NCBI RefSeq assembly: GCF_900142925.1
Contig: NZ_FRCN01000019.1
Location: forward strand, 82,182 to 146,181
Reading direction: 5' to 3'
Origin: Chitinophaga sp. CF418
GTDB taxonomy: Bacteria; Bacteroidota; Bacteroidia; Chitinophagales; Chitinophagaceae
DNA length: 64,000 nucleotides
Below are positions 1 through 9,765 of this stretch, piece by piece; position 1 is the first letter of the stretch, and each line of letters opens with the position of its first letter. A model generated the notes under the pieces. That model had not been told where the DNA came from and made no database searches. It saw only the letters and a program-made list of their open reading frames with translations. Position numbers and translations under genes: made by a program.

Positions 1-17
1 TACCGGATTCCCCGGGG

Positions 18-3000
18 TTAATTCCCTCCTCTTTTCTTTAAGCTATCCTCTTTTTCACGCTGTTTTTCAATCTCTTCCTGCCGGATGGCTTCCGCCCTCC
101 TGAGGGAGTCAATAAAACGACGCCTGTTCCGCTCATTGAACAGCTCTGAGAACTTATTATACTCACGTATATAAGAAATACCCAGACCCGCCTTGTTACG
201 GTTCACCAGGTTATATACGTCATAGTCCGATTTACTGAAGGCATTGATACGGATACGGCCTTCCGGTGTCAGGAGGTACTCTGCCCTGAAGTCACCGGCA
301 AAACGGTTGGCATTGGCAGAGGTGCTGGCCTTACCCCAGTCATAGTCCCCGCCCACATACAACCTGATCCTGTTATTATAGAGGTTACTGGTTACCCCGG
401 CGCTCACCTGGTTACGGTCGAGAGACGCATTGTCCTGACTACCAATGTTATAAGCCCTGTAGTTTACATTGATACCGATACCGCTGTTCTTCAGCAGGGT
501 GCCGGTAATATTGTTCAGAATAGCAGATGCCTGTGCACTTAATGCCTGGCCCACACTGTTCTTACCCGTTGTAGCCACGCTGGCGCCCCCGGCTGAGTTA
601 GGATCTTCCGGCAGGAACTGGTTGAACAGCAGGAGACCGGCCATCTGTTGCAGGGCCTTGTTCTGGTCCTGGTTGATCTCCCTCAGTTTGGCCGCTACAC
701 CACTTTCGTAGGCAACCGAACCTACTTCCGGCAGATTGATCTCATAAGTGATATCAGGCTTCATCAGCTCATTCCGGAGATTGATCAGGATGTCGACCCT
801 TTCTGTACGGGTAGCCAGCTTATCACCGGCGGTGGATGAGTTACCCACCAGGTTATAAAGACTTACTTTAGGCAGGGTATATTTCGCATGGATATCCACC
901 TTGGCTTCTGTGGGATCCCCATTCCAGGTGATGGAACTGCTTTTATCAATGTCAAACTTCCAGCTGGTCAGTCTTTGCAGGGTAAAATTGTAAGATCCAT
1001 TATTGATCTCATAGTTACCGAACATGGTGAAATCCCCTTCGGTATTCACGTTGATCTGCAGGTTACCAGTACCGTTTGCTGAGATCATATCACCGGAAGC
1101 AGCATCCATGATCACATCGATCTGAGCATCAGGCGTAGCAGAAATGTCCAGTTTTACGCTCAGTTTTACGTTGTCTTTCTTCTTTTTCTTTTCTTCCTTT
1201 ATCTCCGTTCCGTAAGACTTGAACGTGATGTAATCTGAACGGCCGATGTCCTTACTGTCTGAGAGGGGCAGATAGAAGTGAGTGGTCCTGCCAGGTCTTG
1301 CCTGTATACGCAGCTGCAGATCGTTCAGCGGCCCCGAGAAATAGACCTTACCGTCCGCAATTACGTTTCCGTAGAAGAGATCACTGTCTGCCGCCCCTGT
1401 ATTCAGGAATACGAAGTTGCGGGCAGTAACATCAAAGTCGAAGTTCAGGTTATTGAAATGATCATGTGAAATATAACCGCTGGCAGTGGCCTTGCTGTTA
1501 TTCTTATCTATTATGAAGAAGTTCCCGAATTCAATCAGGTTATCGTCTATGTTCACATTGAGGCGGGGGATGGTATAGTAGGTGCCCAGGTATAATACCT
1601 TCACACCCGCACTGTCCACACGCAGGTTACCATGTACTGATGGCTGCTGGGTAGTACCCGTTATGGCCAGTTTGCCGGAGGCCATCCCTTTCAGGTCTGT
1701 CACATATTCATTCACAAAGCGGTCCAGGATACTGAGGGAAGTTCCGTTCAGCTCCACATTTGCCTGTAGTCTGTTGTTGGTGGAAGATACACCTGCCAGC
1801 CCTTCTGCAAAGAAATTCTTGCCCTTATTCTCTGACCTGACGGAGAAGGTGACATCACCCGTTTCCTGTCTGTAGCCGCCTTCAAAGGCTACCAGGCCAA
1901 TAGAGTCGTTGTCAATACGGAGCTCACTGGTAGTGATCAGGGCATCGACGTCGAGGTTGCGGGTAGGATCGGAAATATTGATGGTCCCATTTGCCAAACC
2001 CTCTATACGCATGCTGGTCAGCTGGTAGGGGATTACATCCGACAGGTTCAGGTTCTTGAGGTTCACGATAAATTTGGACTCGTCCGGATTGTATTCGTTG
2101 GTTTCTACCGTGATGCTCTGTTCGTTCCTCGTTACCTGCAGGTTATGAATGGTCAGGAAATCCTTGCTCCAATATATCTCATTACCCGGGGTGACGTTCC
2201 ATTGTCGCTCGTTGACGGTAAAGGCACTGTTGAGGAAACTCACCTTCACGCCTTCCGCCACTGTAATGACCCTGGCATAGAAGCCATCCATGGAGGATGA
2301 GTCAGCCGCCTGCAGGTCCACCTTAATGTAGGAAGTATCCCTGCCGGAATTGGCCAGGATCAGCGGATGCTGCAACCATACCTTGTCGCCGGATGATACC
2401 TTCCCTATACTGGTGCTGATATCTATCTTGTCGAAGGTACCAGTGCTTTTCAGCTGGAGATTTTCAAAGTGATAGTTCCTGTAAGAAGCCAGCGGTACAT
2501 TGACATTCAGCGCCAGGTTGCCCTTAATGGTATTCAGGTTGCCTTCTATGGTGGAGTTGTCAAAGCCGGAAATATCTTTTGAAAAGCCGCGTATCAGTTT
2601 ATCTACCTGTCCCAGCTGGAAGGCGAAAGAGAAATCCTGCTGGATATTGTCTTTGGGCGCAGTAGGGAAGTAGCTGGGGTAATATTTATTCAGCAGCAGG
2701 CGGAAAGCATCCGGCAGCAGCATGAAGCTGTAATTCCCTTTTACATATCCGCCTATCTCACTACCCTGGATGGCCAGTACTTTCACATTATTTTCCAGGT
2801 GGGTGGATACATTGAGGGAGTCAAACTCCAGTCTGCGCTGATCTTTGAACAGGGATACATTGTATACCCTGGCAGAACCATTGAAGTTATCTATGTTATC
2901 ACCGGCAAAGTTGAGGGCCAGTTTAGCCTGCAGCACGATAGAATCGCCCGTCAGTTTTAAAGCTCTCAGGTTGCCATGGCGGATGTCGGAATCAAAATCG

Positions 3001-4751
3001 AATACTGGTACATTGCCGTTGAAATCAATAGTACCGGAAAAATCCATGTCCAGGTTGGGATCATTGACCGTCAGGGAGCCGTTGAAGAATTTACGGTTCA
3101 TTTCCCCCTTGGTCTTGATATTACTGTAACTGTAGCCGTTCAGTGTGATCTGCTGTACATCAGCGTCTACTGCCGCCTTCAGGGTCCTGAAGTTGAAACC
3201 TTCCCCGTTCAGCTTCGCACTAAGGGAGACGGTGCCTATTTCAGGCTCGTCTACCAGGGCGCCTACGTTGAAAGCATCTGTGGTCAGGCTTCCTGAATAT
3301 ACCGGCACATCCCTGTTCGTTTTGAAGTTAAGGTCGGAATTCAGGTTGCCGAGATTGGTCTGGAATTTACCGTATGCCACGAAGTCATTTACGAATCCTG
3401 TAAAACTACCGGCAAAACGGATATTGTTCAGCCGCTCCAGTTTCACGGGATCGATGTTCCGCAGATCAGCAGCTATGCTGGTAATGTCAGCCCCGGTGGT
3501 CAGCAGTTCTTCCGCGTTAAAGTCAATGTAGGTATTGTTGATGTCCGGAAGGCCACGCATTTCCAGTCCTCCTTTCAGGCGGGTGGTAGTGCCGGCTTCC
3601 AGCCGGATATTGGATGCTTTCAGGTTGCTGACCGGGCCACGGGCGTCTCCGCTCAGGGAGATCTCCTTTTTCCAGTCGGATAGTTCTGGCGCAAAGTAGG
3701 CGATATCGTCAGAATGCAGGGTACTGTTCACAATATGCGCACGCATGTATACCTCATCCACGTAATGGTTCATGTCACTGATATCAGCATACTGCATGGT
3801 ATAGTAATCCCGCAGGTGACTGCGGTTGGTGAACAGGTCCATGTGGGAGAACTCCATCTCTACCGGCGACATCTTGAACTTTGCCGTCAGCTTTTTTACC
3901 TCAAAACCACTCCGCTCTTTTGTGCTCATGGTCAGGTCTCCGAGTATGCTGTCTTTTACCAGGCTGGTATTGGTCAGCGACAGGTTGATTTTGTCGAAGC
4001 GGATATGATTGGGCGCAAAATAACCTGTTTTCACCGGGGTAGCATCTTCCAGGTCATCTACCCCTAAGGTACCGTCCTTGATGGAGATCTCTTTCACCAG
4101 CAGCTTCCAGTTGGCGCTGTTCCAGCGAAGTGCGGGAATAGCTGCTGTATCTGTCAGTGGTGCTGCCGGTGGCAAACGGCGTTTCTTACGGAGGGGAGAA
4201 GCCGGGTACCGGGAAATGATAAACGTAGGTTTATCCAGGGTCAGCTCCTGTATATCAATGTTATGCAGGTTAAGGTCAATATTCTTGGCATCTACGTAAA
4301 TGCGTTTAGCCGCCACACGCATGTCTTCTCCAATCCAGGCATCTATCTGGTTAATGCGGACGTTGCGCAGATCTGTCTTACGCAGGTCCAGCGAAATACC
4401 TCCGCTGCCTTTACGGGGTTTAAGGGTCGTATCCGGCGGAGCGCTGAATTCATCGATGATGAACTGGTAGTTCCACACAGAATCATTCCTCAGGCGTATC
4501 AGGTTCACATCAGCATCTTCCAGGCCGATAAACTTTATAACGGGTTTGTCCTGGAAAAAGAACCAGTCTGTAATACGCAATTGCAGTACGCGGGCATAGA
4601 GCAGGGTATCTTTATGACGGTCTTCTATCAGTGTGCCTTCCAGGCGAAAGCTATTAAACAGGCGAAGGTTGACATGCTCGATCTCTACTCTGGTCCTCAG
4701 TTGTTCTGACAGGCGTTGGGTGACTTGATGCACCAGGAAGTTCTGTACCAC
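18..4751 (-). CDS. tamB: Translocation/assembly module TamB-like protein
   Basis: Very large (1577 aa or slightly longer) AsmA/TamB-type protein: long repetitive beta-rich body and a C-terminal TamB (DUF490-like) region with the GDPTEAKVDIHAKYTLPK stretch and a closing segment rich in NVNYRA and SAGVTSNLYNNRIRLYVGG. The family bridges the inner and outer membranes and helps outer-membrane protein or lipid transport. The first accepted start is GTG at 4751. However, the same frame is open upstream to a TAA at 4872-4874 and encodes a basic stretch (RRLKKVRK) followed by a hydrophobic anchor (ILSVIFLSILGLIILIGVLV), the inner-membrane anchor this family needs. That stretch has no ATG, GTG or TTG. 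CTG at 4838 or ATT at 4853 could be the real start. Function is by family; the start is uncertain. Confidence 0.9.
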   Translation of the reverse strand: MVQNFLVHQVTQRLSEQLRTRVEIEHVNLRLFNSFRLEGTLIEDRHKDTLLYARVLQLRITDWFFFQDKPVIKFIGLEDADVNLIRLRNDSVWNYQFIIDEFSAPPDTTLKPRKGSGGISLDLRKTDLRNVRINQIDAWIGEDMRVAAKRIYVDAKNIDLNLHNIDIQELTLDKPTFIISRYPASPLRKKRRLPPAAPLTDTAAIPALRWNSANWKLLVKEISIKDGTLGVDDLEDATPVKTGYFAPNHIRFDKINLSLTNTSLVKDSILGDLTMSTKERSGFEVKKLTAKFKMSPVEMEFSHMDLFTNRSHLRDYYTMQYADISDMNHYVDEVYMRAHIVNSTLHSDDIAYFAPELSDWKKEISLSGDARGPVSNLKASNIRLEAGTTTRLKGGLEMRGLPDINNTYIDFNAEELLTTGADITSIAADLRNIDPVKLERLNNIRFAGSFTGFVNDFVAYGKFQTNLGNLNSDLNFKTNRDVPVYSGSLTTDAFNVGALVDEPEIGTVSLSAKLNGEGFNFRTLKAAVDADVQQITLNGYSYSNIKTKGEMNRKFFNGSLTVNDPNLDMDFSGTIDFNGNVPVFDFDSDIRHGNLRALKLTGDSIVLQAKLALNFAGDNIDNFNGSARVYNVSLFKDQRRLEFDSLNVSTHLENNVKVLAIQGSEIGGYVKGNYSFMLLPDAFRLLLNKYYPSYFPTAPKDNIQQDFSFAFQLGQVDKLIRGFSKDISGFDNSTIEGNLNTIKGNLALNVNVPLASYRNYHFENLQLKSTGTFDKIDISTSIGKVSSGDKVWLQHPLILANSGRDTSYIKVDLQAADSSSMDGFYARVITVAEGVKVSFLNSAFTVNERQWNVTPGNEIYWSKDFLTIHNLQVTRNEQSITVETNEYNPDESKFIVNLKNLNLSDVIPYQLTSMRIEGLANGTINISDPTRNLDVDALITTSELRIDNDSIGLVAFEGGYRQETGDVTFSVRSENKGKNFFAEGLAGVSSTNNRLQANVELNGTSLSILDRFVNEYVTDLKGMASGKLAITGTTQQPSVHGNLRVDSAGVKVLYLGTYYTIPRLNVNIDDNLIEFGNFFIIDKNNSKATASGYISHDHFNNLNFDFDVTARNFVFLNTGAADSDLFYGNVIADGKVYFSGPLNDLQLRIQARPGRTTHFYLPLSDSKDIGRSDYITFKSYGTEIKEEKKKKKDNVKLSVKLDISATPDAQIDVIMDAASGDMISANGTGNLQINVNTEGDFTMFGNYEINNGSYNFTLQRLTSWKFDIDKSSSITWNGDPTEAKVDIHAKYTLPKVSLYNLVGNSSTAGDKLATRTERVDILINLRNELMKPDITYEINLPEVGSVAYESGVAAKLREINQDQNKALQQMAGLLLFNQFLPEDPNSAGGASVATTGKNSVGQALSAQASAILNNITGTLLKNSGIGINVNYRAYNIGSQDNASLDRNQVSAGVTSNLYNNRIRLYVGGDYDWGKASTSANANRFAGDFRAEYLLTPEGRIRINAFSKSDYDVYNLVNRNKAGLGISYIREYNKFSELFNERNRRRFIDSLRRAEAIRQEEIEKQREKEDSLKKRGGN

Positions 4752-4942
4752 CGGAATGTTTACCAGTACGCCGATCAGGATGATCAGGCCCAGGATACTC
4801 AGGAAGATAACAGATAATATTTTACGTACTTTTTTCAGGCGGCGATATTTAATCCGGCAAAAATAGTTGAATTACTTGATAGAACTATAAGAGAACGCAG
4901 AAGTGCCGGCTATCGTCTGTGAGTATTGTATGAGTATTGTAG

Positions 4943-5821
4943 TTATAACACTGGTTTAACAGTATATCCTTCTTTCCGCAACAGTTCAATCACCCCCATG
5001 TTACCACCCAGGTGACCAGCACCTACGGCAAAGAAGGTGGAGGCCTTCCCTGCTTCACTGCTGATGGTACCTATCCAGTTACGGTTACGCCTGTCCAGCA
5101 GCAGGTCCTTATACCTGAGCATATCTTCTGTTTCGATGATCTGGTTGTACAATGACTGTATATCACCTTTCTTGTATGCCGTCATCATATGGTGGTATAC
5201 TTCTCTGGATTTCGCCGTATCGGTAATGGTTTTGAGCATCATTGCGGCTTCTTCCGTATCGGGAATGCTATCAAAAATGGCCAGCTGGTCCATTATTGTT
5301 TCCAGTCCTTTGACAGGCAGCTGCTGTGCTTTGGCCAGTTTGATAAACTCCGCCTCTGTAGATGCCGGTTCGGCGCAGGTAGTGGTAAAGAACTTCTGAA
5401 TCATGAGGGAATATATGACCAATGGCTTCAGCTTATCCAGCTGTGACAGTTCGATGTTCAGGGTATCATGGAACCATGTAGACAATTTTACATAATCATC
5501 CGCTGCCAACAGGGCCTTGAAGGAATAGGGCGCCGGCATCAGCACGGCCGTTCGTAAACGGCTTGTTTCCTGTATATCGTCGATGTTCACTTCCAGGTAC
5601 AGCGATTTGGATTGCTTCAGGGCGTTGAGTGTAGCGGGAGAGAAACGATGGTCCTCAGGACAGATAGCGTGAATGGTGCCATATAACCAGGAAGGGCTCT
5701 GCAGGCCTTTACCGGATATTTCCCAGAGTAGCGAAGACTTTTCCAGGGATGGCCGCTGGCCTTTGGCGGTTAACAACAACAAGCTGCAGGAAAGCAGCAA
5801 GGAGAGCTTTTTGAATAGCAT
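4943..5821 (-). CDS. TraB/GumN family protein
   Basis: 292 aa with a signal peptide (KKLSLLLSCSLLLLTAKGQ). The TraB/GumN hallmarks are present: an N-terminal SWLYGTIHAI motif with the conserved GTIH and a C-terminal AVGAGHLGGNMGVIELL motif, about the usual length for the family. Members are extracytoplasmic and may be Tiki-like metalloproteases; the bacterial role is not settled. It starts 2 nt after the stop of the upstream BioF-like gene, so the two are probably co-transcribed. Confidence 0.85.
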   Translation of the reverse strand: MLFKKLSLLLSCSLLLLTAKGQRPSLEKSSLLWEISGKGLQSPSWLYGTIHAICPEDHRFSPATLNALKQSKSLYLEVNIDDIQETSRLRTAVLMPAPYSFKALLAADDYVKLSTWFHDTLNIELSQLDKLKPLVIYSLMIQKFFTTTCAEPASTEAEFIKLAKAQQLPVKGLETIMDQLAIFDSIPDTEEAAMMLKTITDTAKSREVYHHMMTAYKKGDIQSLYNQIIETEDMLRYKDLLLDRRNRNWIGTISSEAGKASTFFAVGAGHLGGNMGVIELLRKEGYTVKPVL

Positions 5822-5823
5822 GT

Positions 5824-6870
5824 CTATCTGTTTATGAGTAATTTATGGAGTATATACAGATCCTCCTCCGAATGCTGGGCAGAAACAATGATCCTGTTTA
5901 CAGGCGGGCTATCCGGATTAGGATAACCAAATGAGGATATCATGATATCATGCTCCAGCAGGTATTTTTCGATACCGGCATTATCCTTCAGCAGGAATAC
6001 CGGCAGGTGGAAGGGGTTATGCAAATATCTGATATTTCCCGTCAGGGATTCAAAATAACCAATCCGCTGCCGTAACAGCGTTCTTTGTTCGCTATGCAGT
6101 GAAAAGCTTTGCAGGAAAGCCCAGGCATTGGCAGGCATCATGGGCGTGGCGCCGGTGAACAGCGGTAGCTTTTTAATGGCGGCAATATCTGCTGCATGCC
6201 CAGATACCACTCCTCCCTGGGCGCTGTAAGCTTTGGCGAGGGAAGCTGCCAGCAGGTAACGTACAGGAGGATGCTGTGGCAGGGTATCTATGATGCCATT
6301 ACCATCTGCACCGATCACTCCAATGCCATGCGCATCATCGATGAGTACCAGCACCTGCCGCCGCAGTTGTTGCAACCAGGAAAAATCATTGATGGTACTG
6401 GTGAGTGGATTCACACTATCTGCCACAATCACGAAGTAGTCATCCGGATGCGCATTGACCTTATCTACCGTTGCTGCTGCCCAGGCAGACCAGTCCTGTA
6501 AAGGAATAAGCGGCTGTCCTTTCCATAAAGCCGGATGGGCCGATGGCGCATACAATAACTCTCCCTTTGTAGCGGCATATTGTACTGCCGCCTGGGATGC
6601 CAGGTAACCCGAAGAAAAAGCAGCAGCTGCCTGTTGTTGCTGCAACACGGCCAGGGCATGCTCCAGCTCATCATACAGGTGCAGTCTCGTATTGGCGATA
6701 CGGGAGGAAATAAAAGTGGTCCCATATTCATCGATACCCTGTTTCAGCAGCTCCTTAAAAGCAGGAAGCGCATGTAAGCCCAGATAAGAAAATCCGGAAA
6801 AGAAGAGATATTCTTTTCCGGAAATGCTTGTTTTGCTCGTAGGCGTTGTATGTGTGAATTGTGCCTGCAT
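5824..6870 (-). CDS. PLP-dependent BioF-like aminotransferase-fold enzyme
   Basis: 348 aa fold-type I PLP enzyme of the alpha-oxoamine synthase group (relatives: 8-amino-7-oxononanoate synthase, KBL). The PLP-contacting DDAHGIGVIG motif and the Schiff-base lysine in AASLAKAYSAQGG are visible. The N-terminus (FFSGFSYLGL) resembles the CSNDYLGLA of BioF but is degenerate. A canonical BioF lies at 56140-57249, so this is a divergent paralogue, and the acyl-CoA substrate cannot be deduced. Tight spacing with the TraB/GumN gene suggests an operon. Confidence 0.75.
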   Translation of the reverse strand: MQAQFTHTTPTSKTSISGKEYLFFSGFSYLGLHALPAFKELLKQGIDEYGTTFISSRIANTRLHLYDELEHALAVLQQQQAAAAFSSGYLASQAAVQYAATKGELLYAPSAHPALWKGQPLIPLQDWSAWAAATVDKVNAHPDDYFVIVADSVNPLTSTINDFSWLQQLRRQVLVLIDDAHGIGVIGADGNGIIDTLPQHPPVRYLLAASLAKAYSAQGGVVSGHAADIAAIKKLPLFTGATPMMPANAWAFLQSFSLHSEQRTLLRQRIGYFESLTGNIRYLHNPFHLPVFLLKDNAGIEKYLLEHDIMISSFGYPNPDSPPVNRIIVSAQHSEEDLYILHKLLINR

Positions 6871-6915
6871 GTCGTGTGTCTTTTAATTCGCTGCCTGCCA
6901 CATGGCAACAGCCCA

Positions 6916-7344
6916 CTATTCGGCTTTCGTTTTCAATATGAAATAGTAATCCCCCGATTTCACCTTCATATCAAAATGCGTCTCATCAAGGGTTACAACG
7001 GTCACGAGGTTCTCTGCTGACCGCAGGCCATTGGACGCCGTTACAGAAATAACCTTACCGTCGCTCAGCAGTTTATATTTGCCGGAATCAGGTTTATTAT
7101 CGATGGTGGCGATGAACAGGTTATCGTCAAGGAACTGGTAGAACACGTTCGTGTAATATCCTCTCTTCAGTTCAGTGGCCTGGTTGATCTGTGTAATATC
7201 GTAGGCCGATCCCGGTGGAATGACCACATCATACACCCGCCATTTCTTGTGCAACAGCAGTGTGTTCGTACGGCCGCTGTTACACGCACTGAATACAAGG
7301 GCAAGTATCACTGCGGACAGGATGGCCTGTAATCTGATCTTCAT
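6916..7344 (-). CDS. Putative lipoprotein of unknown function
   Basis: 142 aa. A type II signal peptide ends in a lipobox (ALVFSAC), so it is probably a lipoprotein. The mature part has beta-rich segments (YKLLSDGKVISV, THFDMKVKSGDYYFILK) reminiscent of lipocalin-like small Bacteroidota lipoproteins, but I do not recognise the family. It lies 9 nt after the DinB-like gene, in line with ggt and the genes downstream. Confidence 0.7.
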   Translation of the reverse strand: MKIRLQAILSAVILALVFSACNSGRTNTLLLHKKWRVYDVVIPPGSAYDITQINQATELKRGYYTNVFYQFLDDNLFIATIDNKPDSGKYKLLSDGKVISVTASNGLRSAENLVTVVTLDETHFDMKVKSGDYYFILKTKAE

Positions 7345-7353
7345 GGTATACTA

Positions 7354-7908
7354 TTATTGTTTTTTTCCGAACATGTCCTGGTTAAATGTCTGCGATTGCC
7401 CTTTAGGAATAGACAGGCTTTTCCAGTCAGACTTTTTGATCATTTTACCAATGTACACAATTTGCCCTACATGGTAGGGGATATGGCTTAGCTGCCTGTT
7501 GATGGCATCCAGCACAATATGTGGCTCACTGCGAATGTAGACGGTCTTTTCCAGGTCTTCCGGCTGTAAGGCACCGATAGCATCCAGCATACATTTCCAG
7601 CCGGCTTCCCATAGTTTAATGATGTCTTCTGCGGATGCATTGTCATCTTCAAATTCCACGTCCCTGTTGCGCCAGGGTTTTTCGCCATCGGAGTGCAGGA
7701 AATCCGTCCAGCGGGAATGCATATTACCGCTTACATGTTTTATGATCAGGTAGATGCTGTTAGGTTCCCCTTCCGGCTGCCAGTGCAGCTGTTCGCCGGT
7801 AAGTGCGGCGAGTGTCTGGTCCCCGAGGGATTTATAGTATGCGAATCTTTTCAGCACACTATCCAGGAAGATTTGTCCTATCATAAAAAGTAGTTTAGAT
7901 GTGATCAA
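7354..7908 (-). CDS. DinB-fold protein, DUF1572 type
   Basis: 184 aa, or 176 aa if the second ATG at 7884 (MIGQIFLDS) is used. The sequence matches the DUF1572 branch of the DinB/YfiT four-helix-bundle superfamily: an early ALTGEQLHWQPEGEPNS segment, HVSGNMHSRWTDFL with a metal-ligand-like histidine, and a C-terminal RQLSHIPYHVGQIVYIGK with further histidines. Members are usually metal-binding thiol-dependent transferases or hydrolases of unknown substrate. It overlaps the upstream ggt by 4 nt at 7905-7908, indicating translational coupling. Confidence 0.8.
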   Translation of the reverse strand: MITSKLLFMIGQIFLDSVLKRFAYYKSLGDQTLAALTGEQLHWQPEGEPNSIYLIIKHVSGNMHSRWTDFLHSDGEKPWRNRDVEFEDDNASAEDIIKLWEAGWKCMLDAIGALQPEDLEKTVYIRSEPHIVLDAINRQLSHIPYHVGQIVYIGKMIKKSDWKSLSIPKGQSQTFNQDMFGKKQ

Positions 7909-9605
7909 TAACCGGCCACGCTGTCATCACCTCTTTTATCGCCGGCTGCTTCCAGCTGTCCTTTGCCATTCACTTTAATGACCTCTGTACGGCCAATAGG
8001 GCCACGGGATATTACCTTATATCCCATCTCCTTTAAGTACTGTAAAGGTGTCTCATCAAAGTCTTCCTCTACATCCACCTGGTCGGGCAGCCACTGGTGA
8101 TGGAATTTGGGCGCATCTACTGCCTGTTGGGTAGGCAGGTTGAATTCAATGATATTGAGCAGGGTCTGAAACACAGAAGTGATGATGGTAGAACCTCCGG
8201 GCGTACCCGCTACAATATAAGGTTTATCTTTCTTCAGCACGATGGTAGGCGTCATGGAGCTTAACATACGTTTGCCGGGAGCTACCGCATTTGCCTCTGT
8301 TCCCACCAGGCCATACATGTTAGGCGTACCGGGTTTTACACTGAAATCGTCCATTTCGTTGTTCAGGAAAAAGCCTGCGCCGCCTACTACCACTTTGGAA
8401 CCATAGCCGCCATTCAGGGTGGTGGTCACTGATACGGCATTGCCCTCGCTGTCCATTACAGAAAGGTGCGTGGTCTCATCGCTTTCATAATAAACAGTTC
8501 CCGCGTGGGTCTGTTTACTGGAGCCGGCATGGTGTGGATCAAAATCTTCCATACGGGTGTGCAGGTATTCGGGAGAAGTGAGTTGTTTTACCGGTACTTT
8601 CACAAAATCAGGGTCTCCCAGGTATTGCGCACGGTCTGCATAGGCGCGGCGTTCCGCTTCTATCATGAGGTGCATGGCGTTGACAGAATGAAAGCCCCAG
8701 GCCGCCAGCGGATATTTTTCCACCATGCCCATCATCTGCTGGAGTGCAACGCCGCCGCTGGAAGGTAATGGCATGGTGACAATACGGTAATTTTTATAGT
8801 AGAAGGAAACAGCTGTCCGTTCTTTGGCCTCATAAGCTTTCAGGTCTGCTGCCGTGATCAAGCCCTTACCACGTTTCATTTCAGCAATGATGAGTGCAGC
8901 GGTCTCCCCTTCATAGAAGCCTGCCCGGCCATTGACACTGATCCTTTTCAATGTGGCGGCAAGATCTTTCTGCAAGAGGGTATCTCCCGCTTTCCAGGTC
9001 TTTTTTCTCACAAAAGCGTTGGGCTGTGTATTGAGCTTACTGAACAGTTCCTGCTGACTATTCAGGCTGTTGGCTTCCCTCCCGGTAATAGCGAAGCCTT
9101 TTTCAGCCAGCGTAATGGCAGGAGCGATGAGCTGCTGAATGGTCAGCTTTGCATAGGGCAGGGATGCAAAGATACCGGCTATGGTACCCGGTACTCCCGA
9201 TGCCAGGTGTCCTTCCTGGCTGAGGCCTGTGTTGGCATTGCCGGAAGCGTCGATGTACATATCGCGGGAGGCGCCGGCTGGCGCTTTTTCCCTGTAGTCG
9301 ATGGCCAGGTCTTTTCCGTTTTTCAGGTGTGCAACCAGGAAACCTCCGCCTCCCAGGTTACCTGCAGCGGGATATACCACAGCCAGCGCCAGTTGGGTGG
9401 CAATGGCTGCATCTACCGCATTACCACCCTGTTGTAACATCAGCAGGCCTGCCTGACTGGCCAGCGGATGTGCTGAAACAACAGCGCCATGACTGGCGGT
9501 GACACTTTTTTTAACTAGATAATGATAGGCATTAATCTGAGCTGGTTGCTGTGCATAAGCTGTGCTGGCAAGGATTATAGCCAGTAAAACCGAAATCGTG
9601 CGCAT
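7905..9605 (-). CDS. ggt: Gamma-glutamyltransferase
   Basis: 566 aa, full length for the family. It has a signal peptide (SVLLAIILASTAYA), so is periplasmic, and cleaves or transfers the gamma-glutamyl group of glutathione and related peptides. The proenzyme self-cleaves before the nucleophile Thr378 in ETTHLSVMD; the conserved MLSSMTPTIV and GTPGGSTI oxyanion-loop motifs are present. The N-terminal large-subunit motif GGNAVDAAIA is also intact. Stop overlaps the next gene by 4 nt. The start follows a 160-nt gap shared with the divergent TonB receptor gene. Confidence 0.95.
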   Translation of the reverse strand: MRTISVLLAIILASTAYAQQPAQINAYHYLVKKSVTASHGAVVSAHPLASQAGLLMLQQGGNAVDAAIATQLALAVVYPAAGNLGGGGFLVAHLKNGKDLAIDYREKAPAGASRDMYIDASGNANTGLSQEGHLASGVPGTIAGIFASLPYAKLTIQQLIAPAITLAEKGFAITGREANSLNSQQELFSKLNTQPNAFVRKKTWKAGDTLLQKDLAATLKRISVNGRAGFYEGETAALIIAEMKRGKGLITAADLKAYEAKERTAVSFYYKNYRIVTMPLPSSGGVALQQMMGMVEKYPLAAWGFHSVNAMHLMIEAERRAYADRAQYLGDPDFVKVPVKQLTSPEYLHTRMEDFDPHHAGSSKQTHAGTVYYESDETTHLSVMDSEGNAVSVTTTLNGGYGSKVVVGGAGFFLNNEMDDFSVKPGTPNMYGLVGTEANAVAPGKRMLSSMTPTIVLKKDKPYIVAGTPGGSTIITSVFQTLLNIIEFNLPTQQAVDAPKFHHQWLPDQVDVEEDFDETPLQYLKEMGYKVISRGPIGRTEVIKVNGKGQLEAAGDKRGDDSVAGY

Positions 9606-9765
9606 GCGTTTATGAGTTTAATCCTGGATTGAATATTTACAAGTTGTTCTAAATGCGCTGTCAAATTAGTATTTTAGATAATAGACAGATCAATTCGTTC
9701 TTGTAGCAATAACATAACCAAAAGAACAACTCAAAATCTAAAAACCCAAATCTAAATCGAATCTT

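Noticed and set aside
9643..9730. GTTGTTCT and AGAACAAC 8-bp inverted pair between ggt and the TonB receptor
   Set aside because: Arms are short and about 72 nt apart; too weak to support an operator.
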